A DNA stretch of 64,000 nt from an uncultured Collinsella sp. (GCA_900541145.1 UQIH01000003.1:1-64000), one strand, 5' to 3'; positions 25,970 through 35,378 are shown, numbered from the stretch's first letter. Notes: a model not told the origin generated them from the letters alone. Program-made: numbers and translations.

Positions 25970-27088
25970 ATGAATCCAAATCCCTTTAAGCCAACGGCAG
26001 GCAAGCGGCCTCCGATGCTCATCGGTCGAGAGTCGGTCATCGAAGATTTTGAGGAAGGACTCGACAACGGCGCCGGAGCGCCGGGTAGGCTCATGCTCAT
26101 TACGGGAAACCGCGGCTGCGGCAAAACGGTTCTCCTGCGGGAGCTGCAACGTCTAGCCAGCGAGCGCGGATGGGCGGTTATCTCCGATTCCGCTTCGCTT
26201 GGCTTATGCGACCGCTTAGCCGACGCGCTTCGCTCGAATAAACCCGTTGTGACGTCAATGGAGTTCGGGCCGTCGTTTGGCCGGATGTCGGTCGAGGCGG
26301 CGCGAGCAAAGGGCGAGACGTTACGAGGGCTGGTCAACGAGCGCCTCAAGAAGCTCGGTCCAGGCAAGGGCATACTGTTTGCGATTGACGAGGCGCAGTC
26401 TGCGTCTATCGAGGAGCTGGCGGCTCTTGCCGTTCTCTATCAGCAAGTGCTCGGAGATCAGGATGCTACGGGATTGCCCGATAGTGACCAGCGCGGTCTT
26501 GCGCTGGTGTTCGCTGGATTGCCCAGTATGGTTGATGACTTGCTCGAAGAGCCGAGCGTAACGTTTTTGCGGCGTGCCCAGCAGCGTACGCTGGGGGCGA
26601 TATCTTTGCCCAAGGTGCGCGATTCATATATCCAGACGGTCAAAGACGCTGGTCTTTACGTTGACGCGGAGACGGCGGACCTTGCGGCACACAAGAGCAT
26701 GGGGCATCCCTATATGGTTCAGCTGGTGGGCTATTACATGTGGCGCTCTGCTGTCCGACGCAACTCGCAGGTCATTGAAAGGTGCGATGTCGAGGATGGC
26801 CATGCGGATGCCGTCTCCGAGTTCTACGAAGCGGTTGACGCGCCTCTGTATTACGGGCTGCGCAGTCCACAGTGCCTCTTTATCGAGGCCATGGCTGCTG
26901 ACGAGGGCAAGCCGACGCGCATGGCGGATATCATTGAGCGCTGCGATCGCACTCGGAGCTGGGCGAGTAAATATCGTGCAAGCCTGATTCGCGAGCGTGT
27001 CATCGAGGCTGCCGGATACGGCCTCGTCCGGTTTACCGTGCCCATGCTGGGCGCGTACATCCGCGACCGCATTTTATGGCATGAGTAG
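25970..27088 (+). CDS. AAA+ ATPase with C-terminal winged helix, paralog 1
   Basis: A 372-residue ATPase. Walker A is GNRGCGKT near residue 48, Walker B-like GILFAIDEAQ near 140, a sensor-like LVFAGLP near 183, then SVTFLRRAQQ. The C-terminal part looks like a winged helix (IRERVIEAAGYGLVRFTVP). It resembles AAA_16/Orc1-Cdc6-like or STAND ATPases. The function is unknown. A paralog in opposite orientation lies at 29635, and a UvrA2-type gene sits between them. Its stop overlaps or abuts the UvrA2 start region, so the two are an operon. The ATG at 25970 has GAGGAGG. Confidence 0.82.
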   Translation: MNPNPFKPTAGKRPPMLIGRESVIEDFEEGLDNGAGAPGRLMLITGNRGCGKTVLLRELQRLASERGWAVISDSASLGLCDRLADALRSNKPVVTSMEFGPSFGRMSVEAARAKGETLRGLVNERLKKLGPGKGILFAIDEAQSASIEELAALAVLYQQVLGDQDATGLPDSDQRGLALVFAGLPSMVDDLLEEPSVTFLRRAQQRTLGAISLPKVRDSYIQTVKDAGLYVDAETADLAAHKSMGHPYMVQLVGYYMWRSAVRRNSQVIERCDVEDGHADAVSEFYEAVDAPLYYGLRSPQCLFIEAMAADEGKPTRMADIIERCDRTRSWASKYRASLIRERVIEAAGYGLVRFTVPMLGAYIRDRILWHE

Positions 27089-27113
27089 GGTGATAAAGGT
27101 GACGGAACAGAAG

Positions 27114-29594
27114 ATGAGCCCGCAGGCTATCGAGGTGCGTGGCGCGCGCGTCCATAACCTCAAGGATATCGATATTGATATTCCGCTGGGAAAGCTCGTG
27201 GGTATTGCCGGCGTGTCGGGTTCGGGCAAGAGTTCGCTGGCGCTGGGGGTTCTTTATGCCGAGGGCTCGCGCCGCTACTTGGAAGCGCTCAGCACCTATA
27301 CTCGCCGTCGTCTGACGCAGGCCGAGCACGCCCAGGTGGACGAGGTACTGCACGTGCCGGCGGCGCTCGCGCTGCACCAGCGCCCGAGCGTACCGGGCGT
27401 ACGCTCGACCTTTGGCACCATGACCGAGCTCAACAACAGCCTGCGCCTGCTCTTTAGCCGCTGTGCCCATCACGTGTGCCCGCATTGCGGAGCGCGTGTG
27501 GAGCCGAGTCTTAACGTGGCCGCGGGCCTGTCGCTCACGTGCCCTGCGTGCGGCCGCGAGTTCTACGCGCCGGGCGCCGAGGACCTTGCCTTTAACAGCG
27601 GCGGTGCGTGCCCTACCTGCGGCGGCACCGGTGTCATGCGCGAGGTGGACGAGGCGAGCCTGGTACCCGACGAGTCAAAGACTATCAACGAGGGCGCGGT
27701 GCTTCCCTGGGGCACGCTCATGTGGGATCTGATGAAGCAGGTGGCTGGCGAGATGGGCGTGCGCACCGACGTGCCGTTTAACCAGCTCACGCCTCAAGAG
27801 CGCGATATCGTGTTCCACGGTCCGGCGGTTAAGAAGCACATTCTCTACGTTCCCAAAAACGGCGAGGGCGCCACGCCGCTCGACTTTACCTATTACAACG
27901 CCGTCTATACCGTCGAGAATGCGCTCGCCAAGGTTAAGGACGATAAGGGGCTCAAACGCGTTGCGCGCTTTTTGCGCGAGGGGCCATGCCGCGACTGTGG
28001 TGGCACGCGTCTTTCCGAGGCTGCGCGCCAGCCCCAAGTGCGCGGTATCAATCTGGCACAGGCGGCAGCCATGACGCTGGGCGAGGCGATTGAGTGGGTG
28101 CGCGGGGTGCCTGCATCCTTGCCGCCCGAGATGCGGCCCATGGCGACGGATATCTGCGATTCGTTTTTGAGTGCGGCCCGTCGTCTGGTCGACCTGGGTC
28201 TCGATTACCTTTCGCTCGATCGCGCCGGCGCCACGCTCTCCACGGGTGAGCGCCAGCGTGTGCAGCTCGCCCGCGTGGTGCGCAACCGATCGACGGGTGT
28301 GCTTTATGTGCTGGACGAGCCCTCGATCGGCTTGCATCCTGCCAATGTCGACGGCCTGGTGGGCGTGATGCGCGACCTGGTGGGCGACGGCAACACCGTG
28401 GTTGTTGTCGACCACGACACGCGCGTGCTGGCGGAAGCCGACTATCTGGTCGAGATGGGCCCCGTTGCCGGAGCAGGCGGCGGCAATGTGATCGCCGCTG
28501 GTACGGTAGACGAGGTCGAACAATCGCAAAGCAGTCGCATCGCGCCGTTTTTGCGCGCCGAGCCCAAGCGCTTGCGTTCGCAGGTGACTGACGAGGAAAT
28601 GTTCGACCAGGGCCAAATCCGCATGGCGACCGATACCATCCATACCGTCAAGCCGCTCGAAGTCGATATCCCGCGCGGCCGCTTGGTCGCGGTGACGGGC
28701 GTTTCGGGTTCGGGTAAGACGACGTTGGTGCTCGAGACGCTCATTCCGGCACTCAAGGCGCAAGCAGATGGCGAGCGTCTGCCGGGGCACGTGCGTTGGG
28801 TCGATGCCGAGGGCATTGCCCGCGCCAACCTGATTGACGCCACGCCCATCGGCGCCAACGTGCGCTCGACGGTAGCGACCTATGCTGACATCCATGACGA
28901 GCTGCGCCGCGCCTTCGCCCGTACGCCCGAGGCCAAGGCAGCCGGCTACAAGGCGGGCGCCTTTAGCTACAACACCGGCGCCTTGCGCTGCCCTACGTGT
29001 GACGGCACGGGATCGATATCGCTCGACGTGCAGTTTTTGCCCGACGTCGAGATCGTCTGCCCGGCATGTCGCGGCTCACGTTATGCAGACGCGGCTTCGC
29101 ATATCCATCGCGAGGGCAAGGACGGGAGCTTGCTTACGTTGCCGCAGCTCATGGATATGAGTGTGGACGAGGCCATCGACGCCACGGCGGGGCTCAAGAA
29201 AGTTCAGGCGCGCTTGCAGACCTTGCACGACCTGGGCTTGGGCTATCTCACGCTCGGTGAGCCCACGCCGGCGCTCTCGGGCGGTGAGGCACAGCGCCTT
29301 AAGCTCGCGAGCGAGATGGGCCGCGTGCAGGATGATGCCGTATTCGTATTTGACGAGCCCACGATTGGCTTGCATCTGCTCGATGTCCAGGTGTTGCTGA
29401 GTGTGTTCGACGGCCTTGTCGCCAAGGGCGCCACGGTTATCGTGATCGAGCATGACCTCGACCTTATCCGTAACGCCGATTATGTGATCGACATGGGTCC
29501 GGGCGGTGGTGATGCGGGCGGGCAAATCGTCTGCGCCGGTACGCCGGGCGACATCGCAGCTTGCTCCGCAAGCATCACCGGCCGCTACCTATAG
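27114..29594 (+). CDS. UvrA2-type excinuclease ABC subunit A-like ATPase
   Basis: An 826-residue member of the UvrA family. It has two ABC ATPase modules: Walker A GVSGSGKSS and GVSGSGKTT, signatures LSTGERQRVQ and LSGGEAQRLK, and Walker B LDEPSIGLHP and FDEPTIGLHL. It has zinc-binding CPHC/CPAC, CPTCGGTG, CRDCGGTR and CPTC/CPAC sites. At 826 residues it is shorter than canonical UvrA (about 940), as in class II UvrA2 proteins. These bind DNA damage or drugs, and some confer resistance to DNA-intercalating agents. ATG 27114 gives the usual N-terminus; ATG 27081 and GTG 27099 are alternatives. Confidence 0.88.
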   Translation: MSPQAIEVRGARVHNLKDIDIDIPLGKLVGIAGVSGSGKSSLALGVLYAEGSRRYLEALSTYTRRRLTQAEHAQVDEVLHVPAALALHQRPSVPGVRSTFGTMTELNNSLRLLFSRCAHHVCPHCGARVEPSLNVAAGLSLTCPACGREFYAPGAEDLAFNSGGACPTCGGTGVMREVDEASLVPDESKTINEGAVLPWGTLMWDLMKQVAGEMGVRTDVPFNQLTPQERDIVFHGPAVKKHILYVPKNGEGATPLDFTYYNAVYTVENALAKVKDDKGLKRVARFLREGPCRDCGGTRLSEAARQPQVRGINLAQAAAMTLGEAIEWVRGVPASLPPEMRPMATDICDSFLSAARRLVDLGLDYLSLDRAGATLSTGERQRVQLARVVRNRSTGVLYVLDEPSIGLHPANVDGLVGVMRDLVGDGNTVVVVDHDTRVLAEADYLVEMGPVAGAGGGNVIAAGTVDEVEQSQSSRIAPFLRAEPKRLRSQVTDEEMFDQGQIRMATDTIHTVKPLEVDIPRGRLVAVTGVSGSGKTTLVLETLIPALKAQADGERLPGHVRWVDAEGIARANLIDATPIGANVRSTVATYADIHDELRRAFARTPEAKAAGYKAGAFSYNTGALRCPTCDGTGSISLDVQFLPDVEIVCPACRGSRYADAASHIHREGKDGSLLTLPQLMDMSVDEAIDATAGLKKVQARLQTLHDLGLGYLTLGEPTPALSGGEAQRLKLASEMGRVQDDAVFVFDEPTIGLHLLDVQVLLSVFDGLVAKGATVIVIEHDLDLIRNADYVIDMGPGGGDAGGQIVCAGTPGDIAACSASITGRYL

Positions 29595-29595
29595 A

Positions 29596-29630
29596 CAATG
29601 AGGCAAAGGGACAGCCCCTTTGCCTCATTG
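29596..29630. repeat. Palindromic element, GGGACAG family (between UvrA2 and AAA+ paralog 2)
   Basis: A perfect 15-base stem (29596-29610 with 29616-29630, arms CAATGAGGCAAAGGG) with loop ACAGC. It lies between convergent genes and may serve as terminator, but no T run follows. It is the same type as 30853-30887 and the short 25881-25891 palindrome. Confidence 0.75.
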
Positions 29631-29634
29631 ATGC

Positions 29635-30735
29635 CTATTTCACGCATTGAGCCGCGAGATAGTCGCGGAAGAATGGCAATTCAAATGCGACGAGCCCTCG
29701 TCCTCGTTCCCCGATGATGCCGGCGTCTATCATGCGGCGTCGGTAGCGGGAGACCTGCTGCGGCGAACGCTTAAGGCGCTCGACAAGGTCAGCGGTGGTG
29801 GACTCTTCCTCGTCATCGAGCATGGCGATGAGGAATCGCTTGTCCTCTGCAGTGAGTTCCCGATAGGTTGCCGCGAGGATTCGGTCATCCATCTCGTCGC
29901 GCGCGATTTTGATTCCCAGGTCAAAGTCGCGTGACGAGATTTCTTTCGAATCGCTTGTGAGATCCCAGGCACGGTAGCCTACGAGTTGCAATAGGAAGGG
30001 AAAACCAGAGATCGAGCGAACGGCTCTATCGATTCCCTCAGCATCTGCCAGGCGATCGTTTTCCTGGATTGTGCGAATCAAGGCCTCGCGCACGTCATAG
30101 TCGGCAATGCGACCCAGATGATATTGTTGGGCGCGGCGAAGGAACGAGACCGTCTTGTGGTTCAGCAACGTCGAGACGTTGTTGGGAAGTCCCGCCATGA
30201 GCAGGGCGACGCGTTTCCCATCGGTCACAAAGTGCTGATACGTTGCTGCGAGCTGAATCATCTCGTCGAGTGTCGGGTCTACCTCGTCAACCGTGACGAG
30301 CAGACCGGTGCCCGCCCCGTTGAGCTGGTCGATGATGTCGCTCATGCGATAACGCCAAGTTGAGACATCGTGAAAGCGATTGACCTCGATGCTGCCGAGC
30401 GGTGCAATTCCGAGACCGGTGACTTCGAAGTTCTTAGACGGGTCGATAAGATGCCCGGCAGCACGTTTCGCCCCGAACTCGATTTCCTCAAGCATTCCCG
30501 GGAGCGCGGTCGTCTTTACGGCTATCCAGCCGTGGGATTCCGCCCTTGTCGCGAGCGACGACATGAGAGCGGTTTTACCGGTTCCACGCGCGCCTGAGAA
30601 GATCGAGGTCAATTCTGGGCGCCTGCGCTGGCTCAAGAAGGCACGGTCCAAATCCCGAATAATCTGTTGTCTGCCAGCGAGATGGGCAGGAACCTCACCA
30701 AAACTGGGGGTAAACGGGTTCTCGAGATATTCCAC
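29635..30735 (-). CDS. AAA+ ATPase with C-terminal winged helix, paralog 2
   Basis: A 366-residue paralog of the ATPase at 25970. Shared features include NPF near the start, GR near residue 20, Walker A GARGTGKT, LLVTVDEVD (Walker B), LLMAGLPNNV, VSFLRRAQQYHLG, and a C-terminal winged-helix segment (SRYRRRMIDAGII, GRGLVAFELP). It starts at GTG 30735 with AAAGGAG upstream. The convergent arrangement with the UvrA2/ATPase operon suggests a linked but separately transcribed unit. Confidence 0.82.
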   Translation of the reverse strand: MEYLENPFTPSFGEVPAHLAGRQQIIRDLDRAFLSQRRRPELTSIFSGARGTGKTALMSSLATRAESHGWIAVKTTALPGMLEEIEFGAKRAAGHLIDPSKNFEVTGLGIAPLGSIEVNRFHDVSTWRYRMSDIIDQLNGAGTGLLVTVDEVDPTLDEMIQLAATYQHFVTDGKRVALLMAGLPNNVSTLLNHKTVSFLRRAQQYHLGRIADYDVREALIRTIQENDRLADAEGIDRAVRSISGFPFLLQLVGYRAWDLTSDSKEISSRDFDLGIKIARDEMDDRILAATYRELTAEDKRFLIAMLDDEEESTTADLVERLKRSPQQVSRYRRRMIDAGIIGERGRGLVAFELPFFRDYLAAQCVK

Positions 30736-30852
30736 AAGGCTCTCCTTTCACACCGCCGTTTAACTTCATTTTACTTTAGTTAATTCTGATTAAAAGTGAG
30801 GGCTCTTTATCTAGAGCATCAATTAGGCGTGTGTGCCATCGGCGCGGCGCTT

Positions 30853-30887
30853 GAATGTGACAAAGGGACAGTTCCTTTGTCACATTC
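30853..30887. repeat. Palindromic element overlapping the end of trmL
   Basis: A 14-base stem (30853-30866, GAATGTGACAAAGG, with 30874-30887) and a seven-base loop GACAGTT. It contains the trmL stop codon at 30880-30882. Another GGGACAG-family member. Confidence 0.75.
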
Positions 30888-31479
30888 CCGGAAAGCCTGT
30901 TTGGCGTAGGGCCTCGTAGAGGACGATGGCGGCGCTGTTGGAAAGGTTGAGGGCGCTGATGCGGTAGTCGTCGGGATTGACGAAGTTGCCGCAGATATCC
31001 TGCCGAAGGATGGCCTCGTGGCTGTCCTCGGTATGCCCCAGCGATTCCTCGTGAGCTTCCCATGCCTCGGCGTTATCGAGCGAGTCGCAATCGCGCAGCA
31101 TCGGGATGCGCTCGCAGCGCTCGGGCGCCGCGGCAAGCAGTGGCTCGGGAATGCCCGAGCTCTCGCTGCCAAAGACCAAGTAGTCGCCATCGCGGTAGGT
31201 ACCCTGCGCATAGGTTCTGCGCGCCTTTTTGGTCAGCAGATGCAGGCGCTCGTCGGCAGGGGAGAGGCCGTTGCGCGCAAGGAAATCCTCCCAGCCGGCA
31301 TAGGTCGTCACGTCCAAGTTTTGCCAGTAGCCCAGTCCGGCACGACGCACCGTCTTGTCGTCGAGCGAAAACCCCAGCGGCTCCACCAGATGCAGGCGGG
31401 CGCCGGTAACCACGCAGGTGCGGCCGATATTGCCCGTATTGGCCGGAATCTCGGGCGCGTACAGCACAATGTTGAACAT
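30880..31479 (-). CDS. trmL: tRNA (cytidine/uridine-2'-O-)-methyltransferase TrmL
   Basis: A 199-residue SPOUT methyltransferase that methylates the ribose of wobble C34/U34 of tRNA-Leu. It has MFNIVLYAPEIPANTGNIGR (motif 1), YLVFGSESSGIPE (motif 2) and ALNLSNSAAIVLYEA (motif 3). It is longer than E. coli TrmL (157) because of an inserted segment with EAWEAHEESLGHTEDSHEA before motif 3. The ATG at 31479 has AAGGAG. The longer open frame upstream is spurious. Confidence 0.92.
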   Translation of the reverse strand: MFNIVLYAPEIPANTGNIGRTCVVTGARLHLVEPLGFSLDDKTVRRAGLGYWQNLDVTTYAGWEDFLARNGLSPADERLHLLTKKARRTYAQGTYRDGDYLVFGSESSGIPEPLLAAAPERCERIPMLRDCDSLDNAEAWEAHEESLGHTEDSHEAILRQDICGNFVNPDDYRISALNLSNSAAIVLYEALRQTGFPGM

Positions 31480-31502
31480 GAATCTCCTTGGCTCAGAACG
31501 AA

Positions 31503-31535
31503 AAACCACCACGAAGGGCACCTTCGTGGTGGTTT
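31503..31535 (-). terminator. Terminator after the CobW gene
   Basis: A 15-base stem AAACCACCACGAAGG with its complement at 31521-31535, loop GCA, followed on the minus strand by five Ts. It separates the upstream CobW gene from trmL. Confidence 0.85.
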
Positions 31536-31574
31536 GGCGGTTGCGTAGGCGGAAAAATGCCCGCTTGGATAAAC

Positions 31575-32705
31575 CTAGGCGCGGTGCCAGTCGGTCAGGC
31601 AGGCATCGAGGGAGGCGATGAGCGCATCCTTGTCCATGTGACGGCCGATGATGCACAGGCTCGTCATGCGGTCGCCCGTCTCGTCGTCCCAAATCTGCAT
31701 GATCTCGGGGTTCTCGTCGATGATCTTCTGCTTCTCGCCCTCGGGCGCGGAGTCAACGAACAGACCGTTCTCCATCAGGCGCATCTGGTGGCCGGCCTGC
31801 TCAAATATGTAGCACATGTCCGGATCGCCGGTCTGCCACAGCGGACCCTTGACGCGAATGACCTCGTCGGGCCACTCCTGCTCAACAAAATCGGTGAACT
31901 TCTGCAGGTCAAACGGCTTGCGGCGCGAGTAAACAAAGGTCTCGATGTCGTACTCGAGCACCTCGGGGTCATCGTGCTCCTCGGGATGTTCCATGGCATC
32001 GATCCAGGCGGCGGAGTTGTAGGCGCGCATAAAGTCGAAGCGGTCGGTGTCGAGCAGCTCCTCCATGGGGACCTCGCCGTTTTGGGCCTCGACGATCACG
32101 GCGTCTTTCTGCAGGCTGCGCACGATGGCCTTAAGCTCGGCGATCTGCTCAGAGCTCACGGTATCGGTCTTGTTGAGGATCAGCGTGGAACAGAACTCGA
32201 TCTGCTGGATGAGCAGGCTCTCGATGTCGTCCTCGTCGATATCCTCTGCCAGCAGGTCGCGACCGCCGTTGAACTCGTCGTACATGCGGGCGCAGTCGAC
32301 CACGGCCACGATGTTGTCGAGCGCGAGTTTGGGCTCGCCGCCCACCTTGGCCTCGTCGCAGAAGCTCGAGATGGTGTAGGCGATGGGGATAGGCTCGCAA
32401 ATGCCCGAAGCCTCGATGATGATGTAGTCGAAGTTGCCCGAATCGGCGATGCCCTGCAGCTGGTTGGCAAGGTCGTCCGAAAGCGTACAGCAGATGCAGC
32501 CGTTGGTGAGCGGGATGAGGTCGTCGGTCTCGGAAAGGCCGCCGTCGGCGATGAGGCTGGCATCGACGTTGATCTCGCCGATATCGTTGACGATTACGGC
32601 GGCGCGGATACCGCCATCGTTAGCGAGGATGTGGTTGAGCAGCGTGGTCTTGCCGGCACCGAGGTATCCGGTAAGCATGATGATTTTCACGGGTTTGTTG
32701 GGCAT
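31575..32705 (-). CDS. CobW/P47K-family GTPase (metallochaperone-like)
   Basis: A 376-residue G3E GTPase. It has Walker A GYLGAGKTTL near residue 12, the metal motif CICC near 65, NKTD (G4) near 170, and a C-terminal CobW_C domain. Such proteins deliver zinc or cobalt to client enzymes. No zinc-uptake operon is nearby. The start at 32705 is set by AAAGGAGG. An ATG at 32726 would add seven residues ahead of that site. A terminator follows at 31503. Confidence 0.9.
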   Translation of the reverse strand: MPNKPVKIIMLTGYLGAGKTTLLNHILANDGGIRAAVIVNDIGEINVDASLIADGGLSETDDLIPLTNGCICCTLSDDLANQLQGIADSGNFDYIIIEASGICEPIPIAYTISSFCDEAKVGGEPKLALDNIVAVVDCARMYDEFNGGRDLLAEDIDEDDIESLLIQQIEFCSTLILNKTDTVSSEQIAELKAIVRSLQKDAVIVEAQNGEVPMEELLDTDRFDFMRAYNSAAWIDAMEHPEEHDDPEVLEYDIETFVYSRRKPFDLQKFTDFVEQEWPDEVIRVKGPLWQTGDPDMCYIFEQAGHQMRLMENGLFVDSAPEGEKQKIIDENPEIMQIWDDETGDRMTSLCIIGRHMDKDALIASLDACLTDWHRA

Positions 32706-32791
32706 GTGCCCTCCTTTGTTAGACATGGCTTACAGTTGAATCTTATGCCAAACGCCTGCTCTTATACCCACGCGCTGGCAAATAACACAGG

Positions 32792-33133
32792 CTACTCCCA
32801 GGCTCCCCATACATCGGGGCAATAACCGACGGTGGCCTTTTTGCCGTTACGCACGATGGGCTCGGCTAGAACCTGCTGGTTCTCGAGCAACTTGTCGAAG
32901 CGCTGGCTGGGGGTGAGGTGCTGGATGAGCGCGAGCGTCTCCTCGTCCTTGGCCTTGGGGTTGAGCAGCTTGTCGATACCGCCGACCGCCTGCATCACGC
33001 TCGTGAGCTCGCCCTTGCTCATCTCCTTTTCCTTAAGGTCAATAAACTGCACCTTAATGCGGCGCTCTTTGAAGAAGCGCTGTGCTTTCTTGGTATCGAA
33101 AGACTTTTTGGTGCCAAAAATTTGCACGTTCAT
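32792..33133 (-). CDS. ArsC/Spx-family thioredoxin-fold protein without the catalytic cysteine
   Basis: A 113-residue protein of the ArsC/YffB type with a thioredoxin-like fold. At the position of the usual CxxC or NC motif it reads GTKKSFDTKKAQ. No Cys is present at the active site (a Cys occurs only near the C-terminus, GYCPDVW). Reductase activity is therefore doubtful, and a regulatory or structural role is more likely. It starts at ATG 33133. It lies 17 bases downstream of the flavodoxin gene, so they may be cotranscribed. Confidence 0.75.
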   Translation of the reverse strand: MNVQIFGTKKSFDTKKAQRFFKERRIKVQFIDLKEKEMSKGELTSVMQAVGGIDKLLNPKAKDEETLALIQHLTPSQRFDKLLENQQVLAEPIVRNGKKATVGYCPDVWGAWE

Positions 33134-33150
33134 GTATTTGTTCCGCCGTT

Positions 33151-33774
33151 CTACCTGATGAAGTTGGTGCGCTCGCGATCGGCTTCGGGGGCTTCGATAC
33201 CGGCGGCCTGTCCTGCCTCGATACAATGCAGGAGCCAGGCCATGTTCTTGCCGATGTTGCGCATGGTGGCCAGGCCCTCGGCGTCCTGGGCGGCCTCGCC
33301 CGGCATGGCGCCAAACACGTTGTTCCAGTACGTGGAAGCAACCACGGGCATCTGGTTGATGGTGAAGTACTTATTGAGCACGTCGAAGGTGGTCGACGTG
33401 CCGCCGCGACGGGCAACGGCGACGGCAGCGCCCGGCTTGTGTGCAAAGGCTTTGCTGCCGGCATAGAATGCGCGATCGAGGGCCGAAAGGATGCGTCCGC
33501 TGGGGTGCGCATAGTAGACGGGCGAGCCAAAGACAAAGCCATCTGCCTGCTCGGCGGCAGCGATCAGCTCGTTCACCACGTCATCGTCAAAGGTGCAGCG
33601 CCCGCCAAGCTTGCCGCACTGACCACAGCCGATGCAGTCGCGAATGGGCTTGGCGCCCAGCTGAAACACCTCGGTATCAATGCCTTCGGCGTTGAGCTGC
33701 TCGGCGACCTCGGCGAGTGCGCGGGCGGTGTTGCCGTTTGCCTTGGGGCTGCCATTGACCAAAAGAACCTTCAT
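33151..33774 (-). CDS. Flavodoxin-family NAD(P)H-dependent FMN reductase
   Basis: A 207-residue flavoprotein (flavodoxin_2/FMN_red type) with NGSPKANGNTA as the FMN phosphate loop. It carries CIGCGQCGKLGGRC, which could bind an iron-sulfur cluster or simply be a redox cysteine cluster, as in iron-sulfur flavoproteins. A GSPVYYAHPSG loop binds the isoalloxazine. It starts at ATG 33774 (GGGAG upstream). Likely a reductase acting on quinones, drugs or metal. Confidence 0.85.
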   Translation of the reverse strand: MKVLLVNGSPKANGNTARALAEVAEQLNAEGIDTEVFQLGAKPIRDCIGCGQCGKLGGRCTFDDDVVNELIAAAEQADGFVFGSPVYYAHPSGRILSALDRAFYAGSKAFAHKPGAAVAVARRGGTSTTFDVLNKYFTINQMPVVASTYWNNVFGAMPGEAAQDAEGLATMRNIGKNMAWLLHCIEAGQAAGIEAPEADRERTNFIR

Positions 33775-33848
33775 CACAAACTCCCTCTGCTTTTGGTGAC
33801 TTCTGCAGAGGATTATCGCACGATGGGGGAGGCGGCGCGGGCGCGGCG

Positions 33849-35378
33849 CTAATCCAGTTTGGTACCTGGCACCTGCACGGCTTTCCCGAGCAACGCTTTG
33901 AGCTCGTTCAAAATCGAAACGGGCTGACGGTCGACGCCGTCCAGATGGAGCGTGGCCACACGAATGGGCGGCTGATATTCAAATGAGCCAAAGAGCACGG
34001 GCGACCCCAAGAATCGCTCGATTTCGTCTGCGATCGCGTCGGTCTCTTCGGGATCAAAGTCGTCGAAAAGCGCCACGAACATTGGTCCCGTCGAGCGGAA
34101 CAGGCGGCCCTTGCCGCGCGAGCATTCCATAAGGCAGGCGGCACTTTCTGCCAAAACACGGTCGCCCGCATCAAATCCAAAGCGGGCATTGACCTCGGCG
34201 ATATCGTCAACCTTAATGGCAATAAAGCCTGCCTCGCGCGCCACGCGACGCATTTCGCCAATGGCGTTGACCAGGGCGTGAATATCGCCCAGACCGGTCA
34301 CGGAATCGGTCGTATCCGCTAGGCTTCGGTTGATGATAATGCCCACATACATGCTGGGCTCGGTATCGGTGCCGTCCAAACGGTAGCCCGTGCAGTCGCA
34401 AAGCACGTATTTTCCGGTGGCATCCATTACGCGATACTGCATGTAGTGGAAGTGCCACGTGCCGTTTATCACCATGTCGAGCTCGGCGCGTACGTTGTCG
34501 CGGTCCTCGGGATGAACGCGGGCAAGCCACATGTCGACCGAGTTAAAAGGGTGCTGGGAGGGCAGGTCAAAATCGCGCACGGCGTTGACCGACCATTGCG
34601 ATTCTCCCGTATCGAGGTTAAGGATGAACGGATAGCGCGTCTCGGAGCTCATGGAGATCGCTTGGAACACCCGGTCGTTGCAGGGAAGCTGATCGACGAT
34701 TGGGCGTTGCGGCGCGTCATTGTCTTTCGGTTGCTGCACACGATGCATAAGCTTATAGCGATACATCTTGCGATCGGCATCCATCGTCATCTGGCGACGT
34801 GTGTCGCCGGCAAGCGGATCGACGCGCGAGCAGCCAAAGCTAAAGCTGCCGATCATGGGCGCCTTGCCGCCTGAGCTCGCCTCGATCAGCCCGGCACGTA
34901 CCCGCTCCAAGCGCTGCTCGAGTTCAGTCTCGTTTGCGGAGAGCGAGATGAGCACAAACTCGTCTCCACCGATACGGAACAGCATCTCATCGTGCTCCAT
35001 GGTTTCGGAGAGCGTGCGGCAGATGCTCAGAATATAGCGATTGCCTTCGGCGTGGCCAAACCTATCATTGCAATGTTTGAGATGGTCGATGTCAATATAG
35101 GCGCAGGTGAAGGGGTCGCCTTTGTGCCAGAGTTGCTCGACGTGACGGTCGAATCCGTTGCGGTTGCCCAAGTTGGTGAGCGGATCGATATAGGCGTTGC
35201 GCTCAAGCAGCTGGCGCTCTTGTTGCAGGATGGCATGCGTCTTTTGCAGTTGCTCACCAACGGCGCGTAGCTCAGCAGGCAGCGCGGCAACATCGAGTTC
35301 GGCGGTCGAGATGCCATTCGCAAGTCGCTGAAGATAGGCAATAATCGATTGCTCGCCCAGGCGATATGATTCGTTCAT
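33849..35378 (-). CDS. GGDEF diguanylate cyclase with PAS and degenerate second GGDEF
   Basis: A 509-residue signalling protein without TM helices. An N-terminal helical region is followed by an active GGDEF domain (RIGGDEF near residue 142, DPLTNLGNR at its start), then a PAS-like region (NLDTGESQWSV ... CDCTGYRLDG), then a second GGDEF-like region (VTGLGDIHAL) whose active site reads RSTGPM, so it is catalytically dead. The product is c-di-GMP. An EAL remnant lies just upstream. A palindrome at 35417 is near its start. Confidence 0.85.
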   Translation of the reverse strand: MNESYRLGEQSIIAYLQRLANGISTAELDVAALPAELRAVGEQLQKTHAILQQERQLLERNAYIDPLTNLGNRNGFDRHVEQLWHKGDPFTCAYIDIDHLKHCNDRFGHAEGNRYILSICRTLSETMEHDEMLFRIGGDEFVLISLSANETELEQRLERVRAGLIEASSGGKAPMIGSFSFGCSRVDPLAGDTRRQMTMDADRKMYRYKLMHRVQQPKDNDAPQRPIVDQLPCNDRVFQAISMSSETRYPFILNLDTGESQWSVNAVRDFDLPSQHPFNSVDMWLARVHPEDRDNVRAELDMVINGTWHFHYMQYRVMDATGKYVLCDCTGYRLDGTDTEPSMYVGIIINRSLADTTDSVTGLGDIHALVNAIGEMRRVAREAGFIAIKVDDIAEVNARFGFDAGDRVLAESAACLMECSRGKGRLFRSTGPMFVALFDDFDPEETDAIADEIERFLGSPVLFGSFEYQPPIRVATLHLDGVDRQPVSILNELKALLGKAVQVPGTKLD

